64,000 nt of DNA from Prochlorothrix hollandica PCC 9006 = CALU 1027 (GTDB lineage Bacteria; Cyanobacteriota; Cyanobacteriia; Prochlorotrichales; Prochlorotrichaceae). This document shows positions 1 through 7,027 of this stretch, one piece after another. The notes below the pieces were generated by a model. The model was not told where the DNA came from. It was given only the letters and a program-made list of their open reading frames with translations, and searched no databases. The first letter of the stretch is position 1. Each line of letters starts with the position of its first letter. Location of the stretch: assembly GCF_000332315.1 (NCBI RefSeq), contig NZ_KB235933.1, positions 1,865 through 65,864 on the forward strand, in the 5' to 3' direction. The position numbers and the translations under genes were made by a program.

Positions 1-92
1 ACCGCCGCGTCAATTTGCTCCACGATACCCAGGTCGTCAATGATCCCGGCGACGATACCCAGGTGATCCAGGTTCTCTACTTTGACTCCCAT
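1..92 (-). CDS. IS transposase, N-terminal part (DUF4277 type), runs off the window
   Basis: Reading leftward from an ATG at 92-90, the frame stays open to the window edge. It translates to a start (MGVKVENLDHLGIVAGII) that matches the N-terminus of DUF4277-type transposases, which I associate with the IS1634 group. About 31 codons are visible. The catalytic DDE part would lie outside the window, so activity cannot be judged. The family call is from memory of the conserved 'NLDHLGIVAGIIDxLG' start. Confidence 0.7.
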   Translation of the reverse strand, partial: MGVKVENLDHLGIVAGIIDDLGIVEQIDAA

Positions 93-156
93 TCTCCACT
101 CCCCGACACAACTGACAAATTATAAAAGCTGCACTCCAACCTGCGGAATGTAGGCC
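1..156 (-). mobile_element. End of an insertion sequence interrupting a response-regulator gene
   Basis: The transposase start lies about 64 bp inside the point where the neighbouring response-regulator phosphatase stops matching its family. The host sequence is recognisable up to about 157-175 (residues FLPSKQLG). After that the frame encodes unrelated residues and stops at 37. The exact IS boundary is somewhere between 140 and 160, because the other end and the target duplication are outside the window. Confidence 0.6.
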
Positions 157-720
157 CAATTGTTTGGACGGCAGAAAATAGGACTGAATCCGGATGCCAT
201 GGCGATCGGCGGCGAGGGGAGAGGGCAACAGGGAACTGACATAATCCGCCGCCTCCTTTAGCTCCACCTCCAGCAACTGTTTTTGATCCTTTAACCGCTG
301 GGCCACCTGTTTTAAGGCTTGGGTGGATTGGTAGAGGCGCAAGCCTGCCCGGACCCGTGCCCGCAGTTCCGAGGCATTGACCGGTTTTGACAGAAACTCA
401 TCGGCTCCGGTGTCTAAGCCTTGGATGCGATCGGCCACCTCTTCCCGCGCCGTCAGCAAAATGAAAAAGGTACTGGCTAGGGTAGGATGCTGTTTGACAT
501 AGTGACACACCTCCAAACCCGTCATCTGTGGCATCATCCAGTCACACACAATCAGGGCTGGCTCAATGGTGTCGAGCTGCTCTAGGGCCATGGGTCCGCT
601 CTGGGCCTGGTACAGGTCATAGCCCTGGGATTTCAGCGCCAGGGTCAGGAAGGCCAGCATGGTGCGATCGTCGTCAACAATCAGGACTTTGGGGGGTAAA
701 ACGGACACAGTGAAGGCCAA
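157..720 (-). pseudogene. Response regulator with PP2C-type output domain, truncated by IS
   Basis: Residues 10-130 form a CheY-like receiver: acidic cluster VDDD, phospho-acceptor Asp in 'IVCDWMMPQMTG', Thr in 'LLTA' and Lys in 'LSKPVN'. A coiled linker follows (ALKQVAQRLKDQKQLLEVEL), then 'AADYVSSLLPSPL', the usual lead-in to a SpoIIE/RsbU-like serine phosphatase. The phosphatase normally continues with a GGD motif right after 'FLPSKQLG', but here the sequence switches to IS-derived residues. The gene therefore keeps the receiver and loses the whole catalytic domain. The start is TTG at 720 (GTG at 708 is possible). It is divergent from bioF with only 9 bp between starts, so any bioF promoter must lie inside this reading frame. 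Confidence 0.75.
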
Positions 721-729
721 GGGAGTGAT

Positions 730-1902
730 GTGGATAAACTAGGGTTTATGGTGCAGGCGTTGGCTCGCCGGGACCAACGGCAACAGATGCGGCGGCTGAC
801 GGCGGGGGAACCGGGGGCAGGGATGGATCTGCACCGGGGCGATCGCAGGCTGATTAATTTTAGTTCCAATGATTACCTGGGTCTATCGCGTCACCCGGCG
901 GTGGTGGCTGGTGCCCAGCGTTACCTAGAATACTATGGGGCTGGATCCCCCGCGTCCCGGTTAGTGACGGGCACCTATGGCATACACCAGCAGTTGGAGG
1001 AGCGTTTAGCCGCTGCCTGTGGTCAGGAAGCTGCCTTGCTGTTTAATACGGGTTTTCAGGCTAACGCCACGGTTTTAGCGGCCTTGGTCAACCGTCAGTC
1101 CTTGGTGCTGTGCGATCGCCAGATCCACGCCAGTTTGCTCCAGGGCATCCAAGCCAGTCGCGCCCCCTTCCAGCGCTTTCGCCACAATGACCTCAACCAT
1201 CTCGAATACCTGCTCCAGGGCTGCCGATCGCCCCAGGGATCCGCCGCCCAGGCCGATCGGGTGCTGATTGTCACGGAAACCCTGTTCAGTATGGACGGCG
1301 ATCGGGCGGATCTGCCCGCCTTGGTGGCCTTGGCCGATCGCTATGGGGCACTGCTCTATCTAGACGATGCCCATGGCTTGGGGGTTCTGGGTGCCCAGGG
1401 CATGGGGCTAGCAAGCCATCAGGCTGGGGTGGATGTGGTGGTGGGCACCTTTGGCAAAGCCTTTGGCTCCTTCGGGGCGGTGGTGCTGGGATCCCAGGTC
1501 TTGCGGGATTATCTGATTAACTATTGTCCAGGCTTTATTTACACCACCGCGCTGCCCCCGGCAGTGGTGGGGGCGATCGCCGCCGCCCTGGATCTGATGC
1601 CCCACCTGGAACCCCAGCGCCAGCACCTGCAACACCAAGGCCAAAGGCTACGGCAAGCGCTGCAAGGCCGAGGCTGGGATACGGGATCCTCCAGTTCCCA
1701 CATTGTGCCCCTGGTGGTGGGGGAAGAAGACCGAACCTTGGCCTTAGCGGCCCATCTCCAGGAGGCCGGGTTGCTGGCGGTGGCCATTCGTCCCCCCACG
1801 GTGGCACCGGGTACAGCACGGCTGCGCCTTGCCCTGTCCAGCGCCCATGAACCCAGCCATTACGATCGCCTCTTAGCCGCCTTAGACACCTGGCAGGGCT
1901 AG
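730..1902 (+). CDS. bioF: 8-amino-7-oxononanoate synthase
   Basis: This 390-aa protein belongs to the PLP-dependent alpha-oxoamine synthase family. It condenses pimeloyl-ACP/CoA with alanine in biotin synthesis in the cytosol. Visible motifs are 'FSSNDYLGLSRHP' near the N-terminus, 'LYLDDAHGLGVLG' (Asp and His contacting PLP) and the PLP lysine in 'GTFGKAFGSFG'. The length is normal for BioF. The start is GTG at 730; an ATG at codon 7 (748) is an alternative. No other bio genes are adjacent. The 3' end overlaps the stop of the convergent membrane-protein gene by 4 bp. A related enzyme such as 2-amino-3-ketobutyrate CoA ligase is less likely in this setting. Confidence 0.88.
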   Translation: MDKLGFMVQALARRDQRQQMRRLTAGEPGAGMDLHRGDRRLINFSSNDYLGLSRHPAVVAGAQRYLEYYGAGSPASRLVTGTYGIHQQLEERLAAACGQEAALLFNTGFQANATVLAALVNRQSLVLCDRQIHASLLQGIQASRAPFQRFRHNDLNHLEYLLQGCRSPQGSAAQADRVLIVTETLFSMDGDRADLPALVALADRYGALLYLDDAHGLGVLGAQGMGLASHQAGVDVVVGTFGKAFGSFGAVVLGSQVLRDYLINYCPGFIYTTALPPAVVGAIAAALDLMPHLEPQRQHLQHQGQRLRQALQGRGWDTGSSSSHIVPLVVGEEDRTLALAAHLQEAGLLAVAIRPPTVAPGTARLRLALSSAHEPSHYDRLLAALDTWQG

Positions 1903-3653
1903 GGGCTACCGTCTGGTTCCCGCCTGTCTGATTCCCGCCTGTCTGGTTCCCGAATGCGCACAAAGCGCCCTGGGGAGGCTGGGGCTGGGGCAACCGGGGG
2001 GGCGCTGACCCGATCGGGGGGGCTGGGATCTGGGGTAACCGGATCTCCCCGTACCCGCAGCGGGGGCGCTGTCCGGGGGGGGGTGGCGGCGATCGTCCCC
2101 ACCGCCTCCACCAGACTCTGGTGTTCCAGGGTCGGTAACCGGAAAATGGCTCCAATAAACAGCCAGTAATACACCGCCACCGGATCCACATCCAGGGGGT
2201 AATAGTAGGTTTGATAGCTGATAAACAGCACAAAGACCCACAAACAGGCGGCATAGCTGCGGAGGCTGGGATCTTGTAGCGATCGGTAAACCTTAAAGGT
2301 GGTGACACTCAACAGGGTCACAAACCCCAGAAAGACAATGAGGCCCACAATGCCCACCTCAAAGAGCACCTTGGGAAACCAGGTTTCAATCAGCCACACC
2401 GGCCCAAAAATCCGACAGGAATTAGTAGCCGATCCTAACCCTTTGCCCAAGGGCAAATCCTTGACCGCCTTCCAGACAAACTCCACTTGGGCACTGATCA
2501 TGTCATCGGCAGGGGAGGCTTTCCAGCGTCCGAAAAAACTATCAATGCGCTCTTGGATTAACGCTGGAAAAATGGCCCAGGCGATCGCCCCCGCCACCAC
2601 TGAAGCGGTCCCAATGGGTAAAAAGCGCTTGAGGTTGGTCACCTGTCCCGTTAACACCAACAAAATGCCAAAGGACACGGGCACCAGGGCCAGGGCCACC
2701 CGCTGCCCCGAAATAATCGCGGCCATGGTCACAAACCCCATGCCCACAAACCCCAACACCCGCCCCCACAACACCGGATCCGAAAAGGCGGTGGCAAAGG
2801 TGATATAGGCATTGCCAATGATGAACCAGCCCCATTGCCAGGGGGCCACAAAGGTACTGGGCAGGCGAATCACGCCCTGGGATGGGCTATAGAGCAACGC
2901 CCCCCCCACTAAGCATTTTGCGTCTAAATTGGTGACAAACAAAGCATCGCCACTCAGGTGATCGGTACCGGCACAGCGCCCTGTCTGCAACATCAGTAAT
3001 TGCATCAGGCAGAGGAAACAACAAATAATGGCTAAGACCGTATGGCTGCGCATCAGAAAGAGAAAGTCCCCTTTGCGCCGCAATAGGCTTTGGGTACAGA
3101 AAATCAGGGGAACATAGCCCATGAACACCTTAAAGCCCAATAAACCCTGGAATAGGGGCTGGCCCCGCGCTGCCCCCGAAAACTGGTTGGGCAGACTGAC
3201 CAGTAAGAGACTAAGGCCACAGAGTACTGCCATCATCCACAGACCGGGGACGATCGATCTGGGCTGTATCTTAAAGGAATCTGCATCTTTGGGGGCTAGG
3301 ACTAAGGCCAGCAGGGCGGGGACATAAAAGGCATCCTTCGCCAGTTGAAATAGGGCATTGCCCCCGGCAATCCAATAGGTGACGGTGCCGGCAAAGGGCA
3401 TATAGAAGAGAAAGAACCAGAGGGCTGCCCGAGGGTAGCGATAGGACAGGGCGATGGCAAACAGTCCCCCGCCCCCCGCGAGGGCCAAGGTGGATCCGGC
3501 GGTAACCCAGAAAATCGCCCCCACCAGGGCAGACCCCAGGGCCACGGGCACCGTAAACCGTAGGACTGCTTGGATCGCCTTGAGGCGCTGCTGCCGTTGG
3601 GCTGCTTGCTGTTTTGGATCGGGTTTGGGTTTAGACGCTTTGGCAGAGTCCAT
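1899..3653 (-). CDS. Polytopic membrane protein, O-antigen ligase/polymerase-like (possibly HpsL)
   Basis: This 584-aa protein has a basic cytosolic N-terminus (KASKPKPDPKQQAAQRQQR), about ten to twelve hydrophobic segments between residues 30 and 490, and a proline- and arginine-rich tail. The layout matches Wzy/WaaL-type O-antigen ligases and the cyanobacterial hormogonium-polysaccharide protein HpsL as I remember it. The usual job of such proteins is polymerising or ligating an exported polysaccharide at the inner membrane. No glycosyltransferases are adjacent, so the pathway is not supported by context. The last codons consist of a 15-bp tandem repeat encoding Arg/Asp/Glu-rich residues. 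The start is ATG at 3653. Confidence 0.6.
   Translation of the reverse strand: MDSAKASKPKPDPKQQAAQRQQRLKAIQAVLRFTVPVALGSALVGAIFWVTAGSTLALAGGGGLFAIALSYRYPRAALWFFLFYMPFAGTVTYWIAGGNALFQLAKDAFYVPALLALVLAPKDADSFKIQPRSIVPGLWMMAVLCGLSLLLVSLPNQFSGAARGQPLFQGLLGFKVFMGYVPLIFCTQSLLRRKGDFLFLMRSHTVLAIICCFLCLMQLLMLQTGRCAGTDHLSGDALFVTNLDAKCLVGGALLYSPSQGVIRLPSTFVAPWQWGWFIIGNAYITFATAFSDPVLWGRVLGFVGMGFVTMAAIISGQRVALALVPVSFGILLVLTGQVTNLKRFLPIGTASVVAGAIAWAIFPALIQERIDSFFGRWKASPADDMISAQVEFVWKAVKDLPLGKGLGSATNSCRIFGPVWLIETWFPKVLFEVGIVGLIVFLGFVTLLSVTTFKVYRSLQDPSLRSYAACLWVFVLFISYQTYYYPLDVDPVAVYYWLFIGAIFRLPTLEHQSLVEAVGTIAATPPRTAPPLRVRGDPVTPDPSPPDRVSAPPVAPAPASPGRFVRIREPDRRESDRREPDGSP
1911..1955. repeat. 15-bp tandem repeat, 3 copies
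   Basis: The unit GTCTGGTTCCCGCCT occurs three times with single-base differences. It lies in the 3' end of the leftward membrane-protein gene and encodes its repetitive charged tail. Confidence 0.85.
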
Positions 3654-3862
3654 GGGGTAATCAGGGGCTTAGGGCTGGCGGATAGGGGTTCCGGTGAGAC
3701 TAGGGGGCTAGTGCTCAGTTTCAAGGGGGGGAGGTTCTGATCAATCTATGATGCAAGCTTGGGGGCTGGGTTCGGAGTCCTCCCCTTAACGGTCTGCTCT
3801 TAGAATAAGTCCCAGGGGCATAGCGCTTATCGACAAACAAGTGATAGGGAAGCCGAAGTCTG

Positions 3863-5050
3863 CTAGGGCGTGCAAGTGCCCCCTAAGGCATTGACGATCG
3901 TACAGGTATTGAGCTGCAACATTTCCTGCACCGTGTCTCCCTCCCTTGGCCCTTCGATCTGTAGGGGAGGTTCCGCCACTTTAACCCCGGAATCCTGGGA
4001 TAAGGTGGCTATTAACCGGGGATTTGCCGTTGATTCCGTAAAAATGGCAGTTACCTGGGCCTGCTTCAAGATCTCCACCAACTCCACCAACCGCGAAGCC
4101 GACAGGCTCTCCATCCCACTCAGTCCACTGATGGCCCCTAGATCCTGGAACCCGTAGCGGTGGGCAAAGTAACCGAGGGCGCTGTGGGTGGTGATTAAGC
4201 GCCGATCGTCGGGGGGAACCGTGGCCACCTGGGTTTTGATCCACCCGTCCAAGTCGGTAAACTCCTGCACTAGGGCGCTGGTGGCAGTGCGATAGCGATC
4301 GCCCTCCTGGGGGTTGAGCTGTTGCAACTGGGCACTGATGATAGTGGCAATTTGGCTATTATTAAGGGCATCATGCCAAATATGGGGATCTGGAACCAGA
4401 TTAGTCCCCGATTCCACCTCTAACCCATGGTTAGGGTTATTATCGTCTTGATGGTCATTTTTATCATCATGACTGGGATCATCATGACTGGGATCATCAT
4501 GACTGGGATCATCATGACTGGGATCATCATGACTGGGATCATCATGATTGGGATCATCCCCATGGTCATGGGCAGTGGCAAACAGGGGATCCGGTACCGC
4601 TGCCTCATAGACCGCCACCTTAACCGCCGTATCGTCCCGCGCTGTCACCAGGGCAATCAAACCCGGTTCTAAGTCATACCCGCCATAGAGAATCAGATCG
4701 GCTTGATCAATGGCCTTGCGATCGGAGGGAATGGGCTTGTAGCTGTGGGGATCTTGGCCCGGTTCAATCAGGCAGGTGAGATCGACGGTGGTGGCGGCGA
4801 TTTGTTGGGTCAGGTTACACAAAATGCTAGTGGTGACCACAACGCGGGGTAAGGGTTGCACCGCATCGGGCACGATCGCCCCTGGGGAGGACTGACCGGG
4901 GTTAAGGGTCTGGTTAGACGAAGAACCGGAGCCACAGCCTCCTAATCCTGCCAGTAATAGCACCAGGGCCAGGGTTGGGTGTAGTCTGGCAGATTTGGTT
5001 TTAGGTTTGGTTTTAGGTTTAGTGTTAAGTCTGGTTTTAAGGTGCAACAT
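3863..5050 (-). CDS. znuA: Zinc/manganese ABC transporter substrate-binding lipoprotein (ZnuA-like)
   Basis: This is a cluster A-I metal-binding protein. I chose ATG at 5050 (395 aa) because a basic stretch, a hydrophobic core and the lipobox LAGLGGC follow directly; a TTG at 5101 would add 17 residues. The family pattern is visible: 'SILCNLTQQIA', 'GQDPHSYKP' (metal His), 'DPHIWHD' (metal His) and 'HSALGYFAHRYG' (metal His). A His/Asp-rich loop of repeated DDPSH units sits between residues about 160 and 200 and is typical of zinc-type members. The C-terminus has two Cys (TCTIVNALGGTCTP), possibly a disulfide as in some ZnuA proteins. No znuB or znuC is adjacent. A Fur/Zur-like palindrome lies 128 bp upstream. 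Confidence 0.85.
   Translation of the reverse strand: MLHLKTRLNTKPKTKPKTKSARLHPTLALVLLLAGLGGCGSGSSSNQTLNPGQSSPGAIVPDAVQPLPRVVVTTSILCNLTQQIAATTVDLTCLIEPGQDPHSYKPIPSDRKAIDQADLILYGGYDLEPGLIALVTARDDTAVKVAVYEAAVPDPLFATAHDHGDDPNHDDPSHDDPSHDDPSHDDPSHDDPSHDDKNDHQDDNNPNHGLEVESGTNLVPDPHIWHDALNNSQIATIISAQLQQLNPQEGDRYRTATSALVQEFTDLDGWIKTQVATVPPDDRRLITTHSALGYFAHRYGFQDLGAISGLSGMESLSASRLVELVEILKQAQVTAIFTESTANPRLIATLSQDSGVKVAEPPLQIEGPREGDTVQEMLQLNTCTIVNALGGTCTP
4471..4560. repeat. 15-bp tandem repeat in znuA, 6 copies
   Basis: The unit GACTGGGATCATCAT is repeated exactly five times, with a sixth degenerate copy. On the coding strand it encodes the DDPSH pentapeptides of the metal-binding loop, so copy-number change would alter loop length without a frameshift. 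Confidence 0.9.
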
Positions 5051-5110
5051 AATGGTTTTGACGGATGGGGGAGTGCGGGGTGGTGCAACGCGATCGTCCA
5101 AGGCTGCATA

Positions 5111-5155
5111 GCGTTACCGATAAAAGCGTTGCCTAAGCGTTACCGATAAAAGCGT
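5111..5155. repeat. 19-bp direct repeat, 2 copies
   Basis: GCGTTACCGATAAAAGCGT occurs at 5111-5129 and again at 5137-5155, just upstream of znuA. It may be part of the regulatory region, but nothing ties it to a known factor. Confidence 0.7.
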
Positions 5156-5177
5156 GACCGCCCACAGGCTTAGCTAT

Positions 5178-5196
5178 GAGAATGATTATCATTATA
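5178..5196 (-). promoter_or_regulatory. Fur/Zur-type metalloregulator box
   Basis: GAGAATGATTATCATTATA contains the palindrome AATGAT-T-ATCATT and matches the 19-bp Fur consensus at 16 positions. It lies 128 bp upstream of the znuA start at 5050. Zur control of a zinc-uptake gene is the natural reading, but Fur and Zur boxes look alike and the sequence alone does not separate them. Confidence 0.65.
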
Positions 5197-5623
5197 GTTT
5201 ATACCCCCCTGTCAAGATCCCTACCCTGTACACCCATCTCGACACCAAACGCATTGGCCGCGATCGCCAGGTTAAACCCACCCCTAGCCCCGACCTGGAG
5301 GGGAACCAGAACATAACGGTAGATAACGGTAGGTCAAGACTCTGGAACGGTGCATGGGGGAGGGACGGGGCGATCGCGTACCATGGTTAGTTCACCAGTG
5401 GTTAATGGACGGGTGGTTAATGGACGGGTGGCTAATGAACCTGTGGTTTAGGCACCGTCGATTCGTTCACCGGTTCCAGCACGGCCTTGGTGCGTCCTCG
5501 CCCTGAGGGTTTGGTATTCCCTGCCTTGCTGCATCGGCTCTGGGTGACGGCATCGGTGCTGCCCTAACCTGGAGTACTAATCCCTCCCTCACCCCTTTCA
5601 ACCCTCCCCCTCCCTAAAGTCCT
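5197..5623. other. Intergenic region between znuA and larE
   Basis: I see no convincing gene. The 78-codon frame at 5154-5390 has no family resemblance and crosses the metalloregulator box. A 15-bp unit (GTGGTTAATGGACGG) is repeated three times at 5398-5442. No clear terminator was found. Confidence 0.5.
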
Positions 5624-6532
5624 ATGGTCCCTGCAACTCTGTCCGTTCCCGTCGCCGCTGCTGCCCTTGATATCACCGATTCTGGCTTAAATCCAGTTCT
5701 CGCAGCCAAATATCAACAACTCCAAGCCTTTTTTGCCCCCCTCGATCGGGTCCTCATTGCCTACTCCGGCGGCATCGACAGCACCCTCGTCGCCAAAATT
5801 GCCGTGGATGTGTTGGGGGATCTGGCCCTCGCTGTCACCGCCGTTTCCCCCTCCCTGTTGCCGGAAGACCTGGAGGATGCCCGCCACCAAGCCGCCGCCC
5901 TCGGCATTGCCCACGAGGAAGTCAGCACCCAGGAACTGGACAACCCCAACTACAGCAGCAACCCCGTCAACCGCTGCTATTTCTGCAAAAGCGAACTCCA
6001 CGACACCCTGAAGCCCTTGGCCCTCGATCGAGGCTATCCCTATGTGGTCGATGGCGTTAACGGGGACGATCTCCAGGACTACCGACCGGGCATCCAAGCC
6101 GCCCAAGAACGGGGAGCGCGATCGCCCCTGGCAGAGGTGGGTCTCAGTAAACTAGAGGTGCGGCAACTGTCCCAGTATTTGGGGTTGCCCTGGTGGGATA
6201 AACCGGCCCAACCCTGTCTCTCATCCCGTTTTCCCTATGGAGAGGCCATCACCCCAGAGAAGTTGCAACGGGTGGGGCGGGGGGAGCGCTATCTCCGCAC
6301 CCTGGGTTGGCGCAATCTGCGGGTGCGATCGGTGGGGGACACAGCCCGCATTGAACTCCCCCCCGATCAAATCCAATCTTTTGTGGCCGCGATCGATCTC
6401 CCCAACTTGGTCGCTGCGTTCCAAGACTACGGTTTTCTATTTGTCACCCTCGATCTCGAAGGCTTCCAAAGTGGCAAACTGAACCGCGTTCTGGGCCTCT
6501 CTCCCACTGTGAACTCCTCTCCCGTAGAATAA
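5624..6532 (+). CDS. larE: ATP-dependent sacrificial sulfur transferase, LarE family
   Basis: This 302-aa protein has an N-type ATP-pyrophosphatase loop SGGIDS at residues 48-53 and belongs to the PP-loop superfamily. LarE adenylates and then thiolates the pyridinium carboxylates of the nickel-pincer cofactor of lactate racemase. Three cysteines stand out: the pair in CYFC (118 and 121) and one in PCLSSRFPYG (198), at the position of the sacrificial Cys. Three conserved Cys would fit the [4Fe-4S] subtype rather than the single-Cys subtype; this is an inference. No larA, larB or larC is in the window, so the true substrate is open. The start is ATG at 5624. Confidence 0.85.
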   Translation: MVPATLSVPVAAAALDITDSGLNPVLAAKYQQLQAFFAPLDRVLIAYSGGIDSTLVAKIAVDVLGDLALAVTAVSPSLLPEDLEDARHQAAALGIAHEEVSTQELDNPNYSSNPVNRCYFCKSELHDTLKPLALDRGYPYVVDGVNGDDLQDYRPGIQAAQERGARSPLAEVGLSKLEVRQLSQYLGLPWWDKPAQPCLSSRFPYGEAITPEKLQRVGRGERYLRTLGWRNLRVRSVGDTARIELPPDQIQSFVAAIDLPNLVAAFQDYGFLFVTLDLEGFQSGKLNRVLGLSPTVNSSPVE

Positions 6533-6582
6533 ACCCCAGGGCTTTTGATAATTCAGTCCTAACCACACCTCAGGAGGGGGAC

Positions 6583-7017
6583 ATGATCGAAGATTATCAG
6601 GCTGCCCATGGGCAGCGGGATCAAGATACTGGCGCTTTGCATCGTGGCGATCGTAAAATTGCAGCGATGCATTGGGGGGGCTGTACGATCGAATGTTTGC
6701 TGAAGGCCATGATCCTCGCCCAAATTGGTAACCCCCAACAGCGTCAATGGCACACGAGTCAACAGCCCCAGCCCCATGGTATTGAACGCCCCGGCCATGA
6801 TCTACAGGATGCTTTAAGAAAACATCAAAAACTGGCCGATCGGGTCAATAAATTTCCTGAAGTTAGATCCTGGCTGAGCCGTGTCAATGATCCTGGGGGT
6901 CACTTTATTCATCTGCGATATAGTGCCGATGAGCCAGATTCTGAAGCCTATAAAGAGTGGTGGACGGCCTATGAAAGGCTCTACCGGTGGTTAGTAAAAC
7001 AGACAACACAGATGTAG
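6583..7017 (+). CDS. HEPN-like small protein, partner of the downstream ATPase
   Basis: This 144-aa protein starts at an ATG preceded by a strong Shine-Dalgarno sequence (CAGGAGGGGGACATG). It is helical throughout, with 'HWGGCTIECLLKAMIL' early, 'HDLQDALRKH' in the middle and 'LRYSADEPDSEAYKEWWTAYERLYRWL' near the end. That arrangement (first long helix, H-D-L, then an L-R-Y segment before a last helix) recalls HEPN-domain proteins, which often act as RNases or their regulators. A classical Rx4-6H motif is not evident, so catalysis is doubtful. It ends 10 bp before the next gene and is almost certainly co-transcribed with it. I know no named family for it. Confidence 0.5.
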   Translation: MIEDYQAAHGQRDQDTGALHRGDRKIAAMHWGGCTIECLLKAMILAQIGNPQQRQWHTSQQPQPHGIERPGHDLQDALRKHQKLADRVNKFPEVRSWLSRVNDPGGHFIHLRYSADEPDSEAYKEWWTAYERLYRWLVKQTTQM

Positions 7018-7027
7018 GTATAGTGTC

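Noticed and set aside
5154-5390. 78-codon frame between znuA and larE
   Set aside because: It overlaps the metalloregulator box and shows no family pattern.
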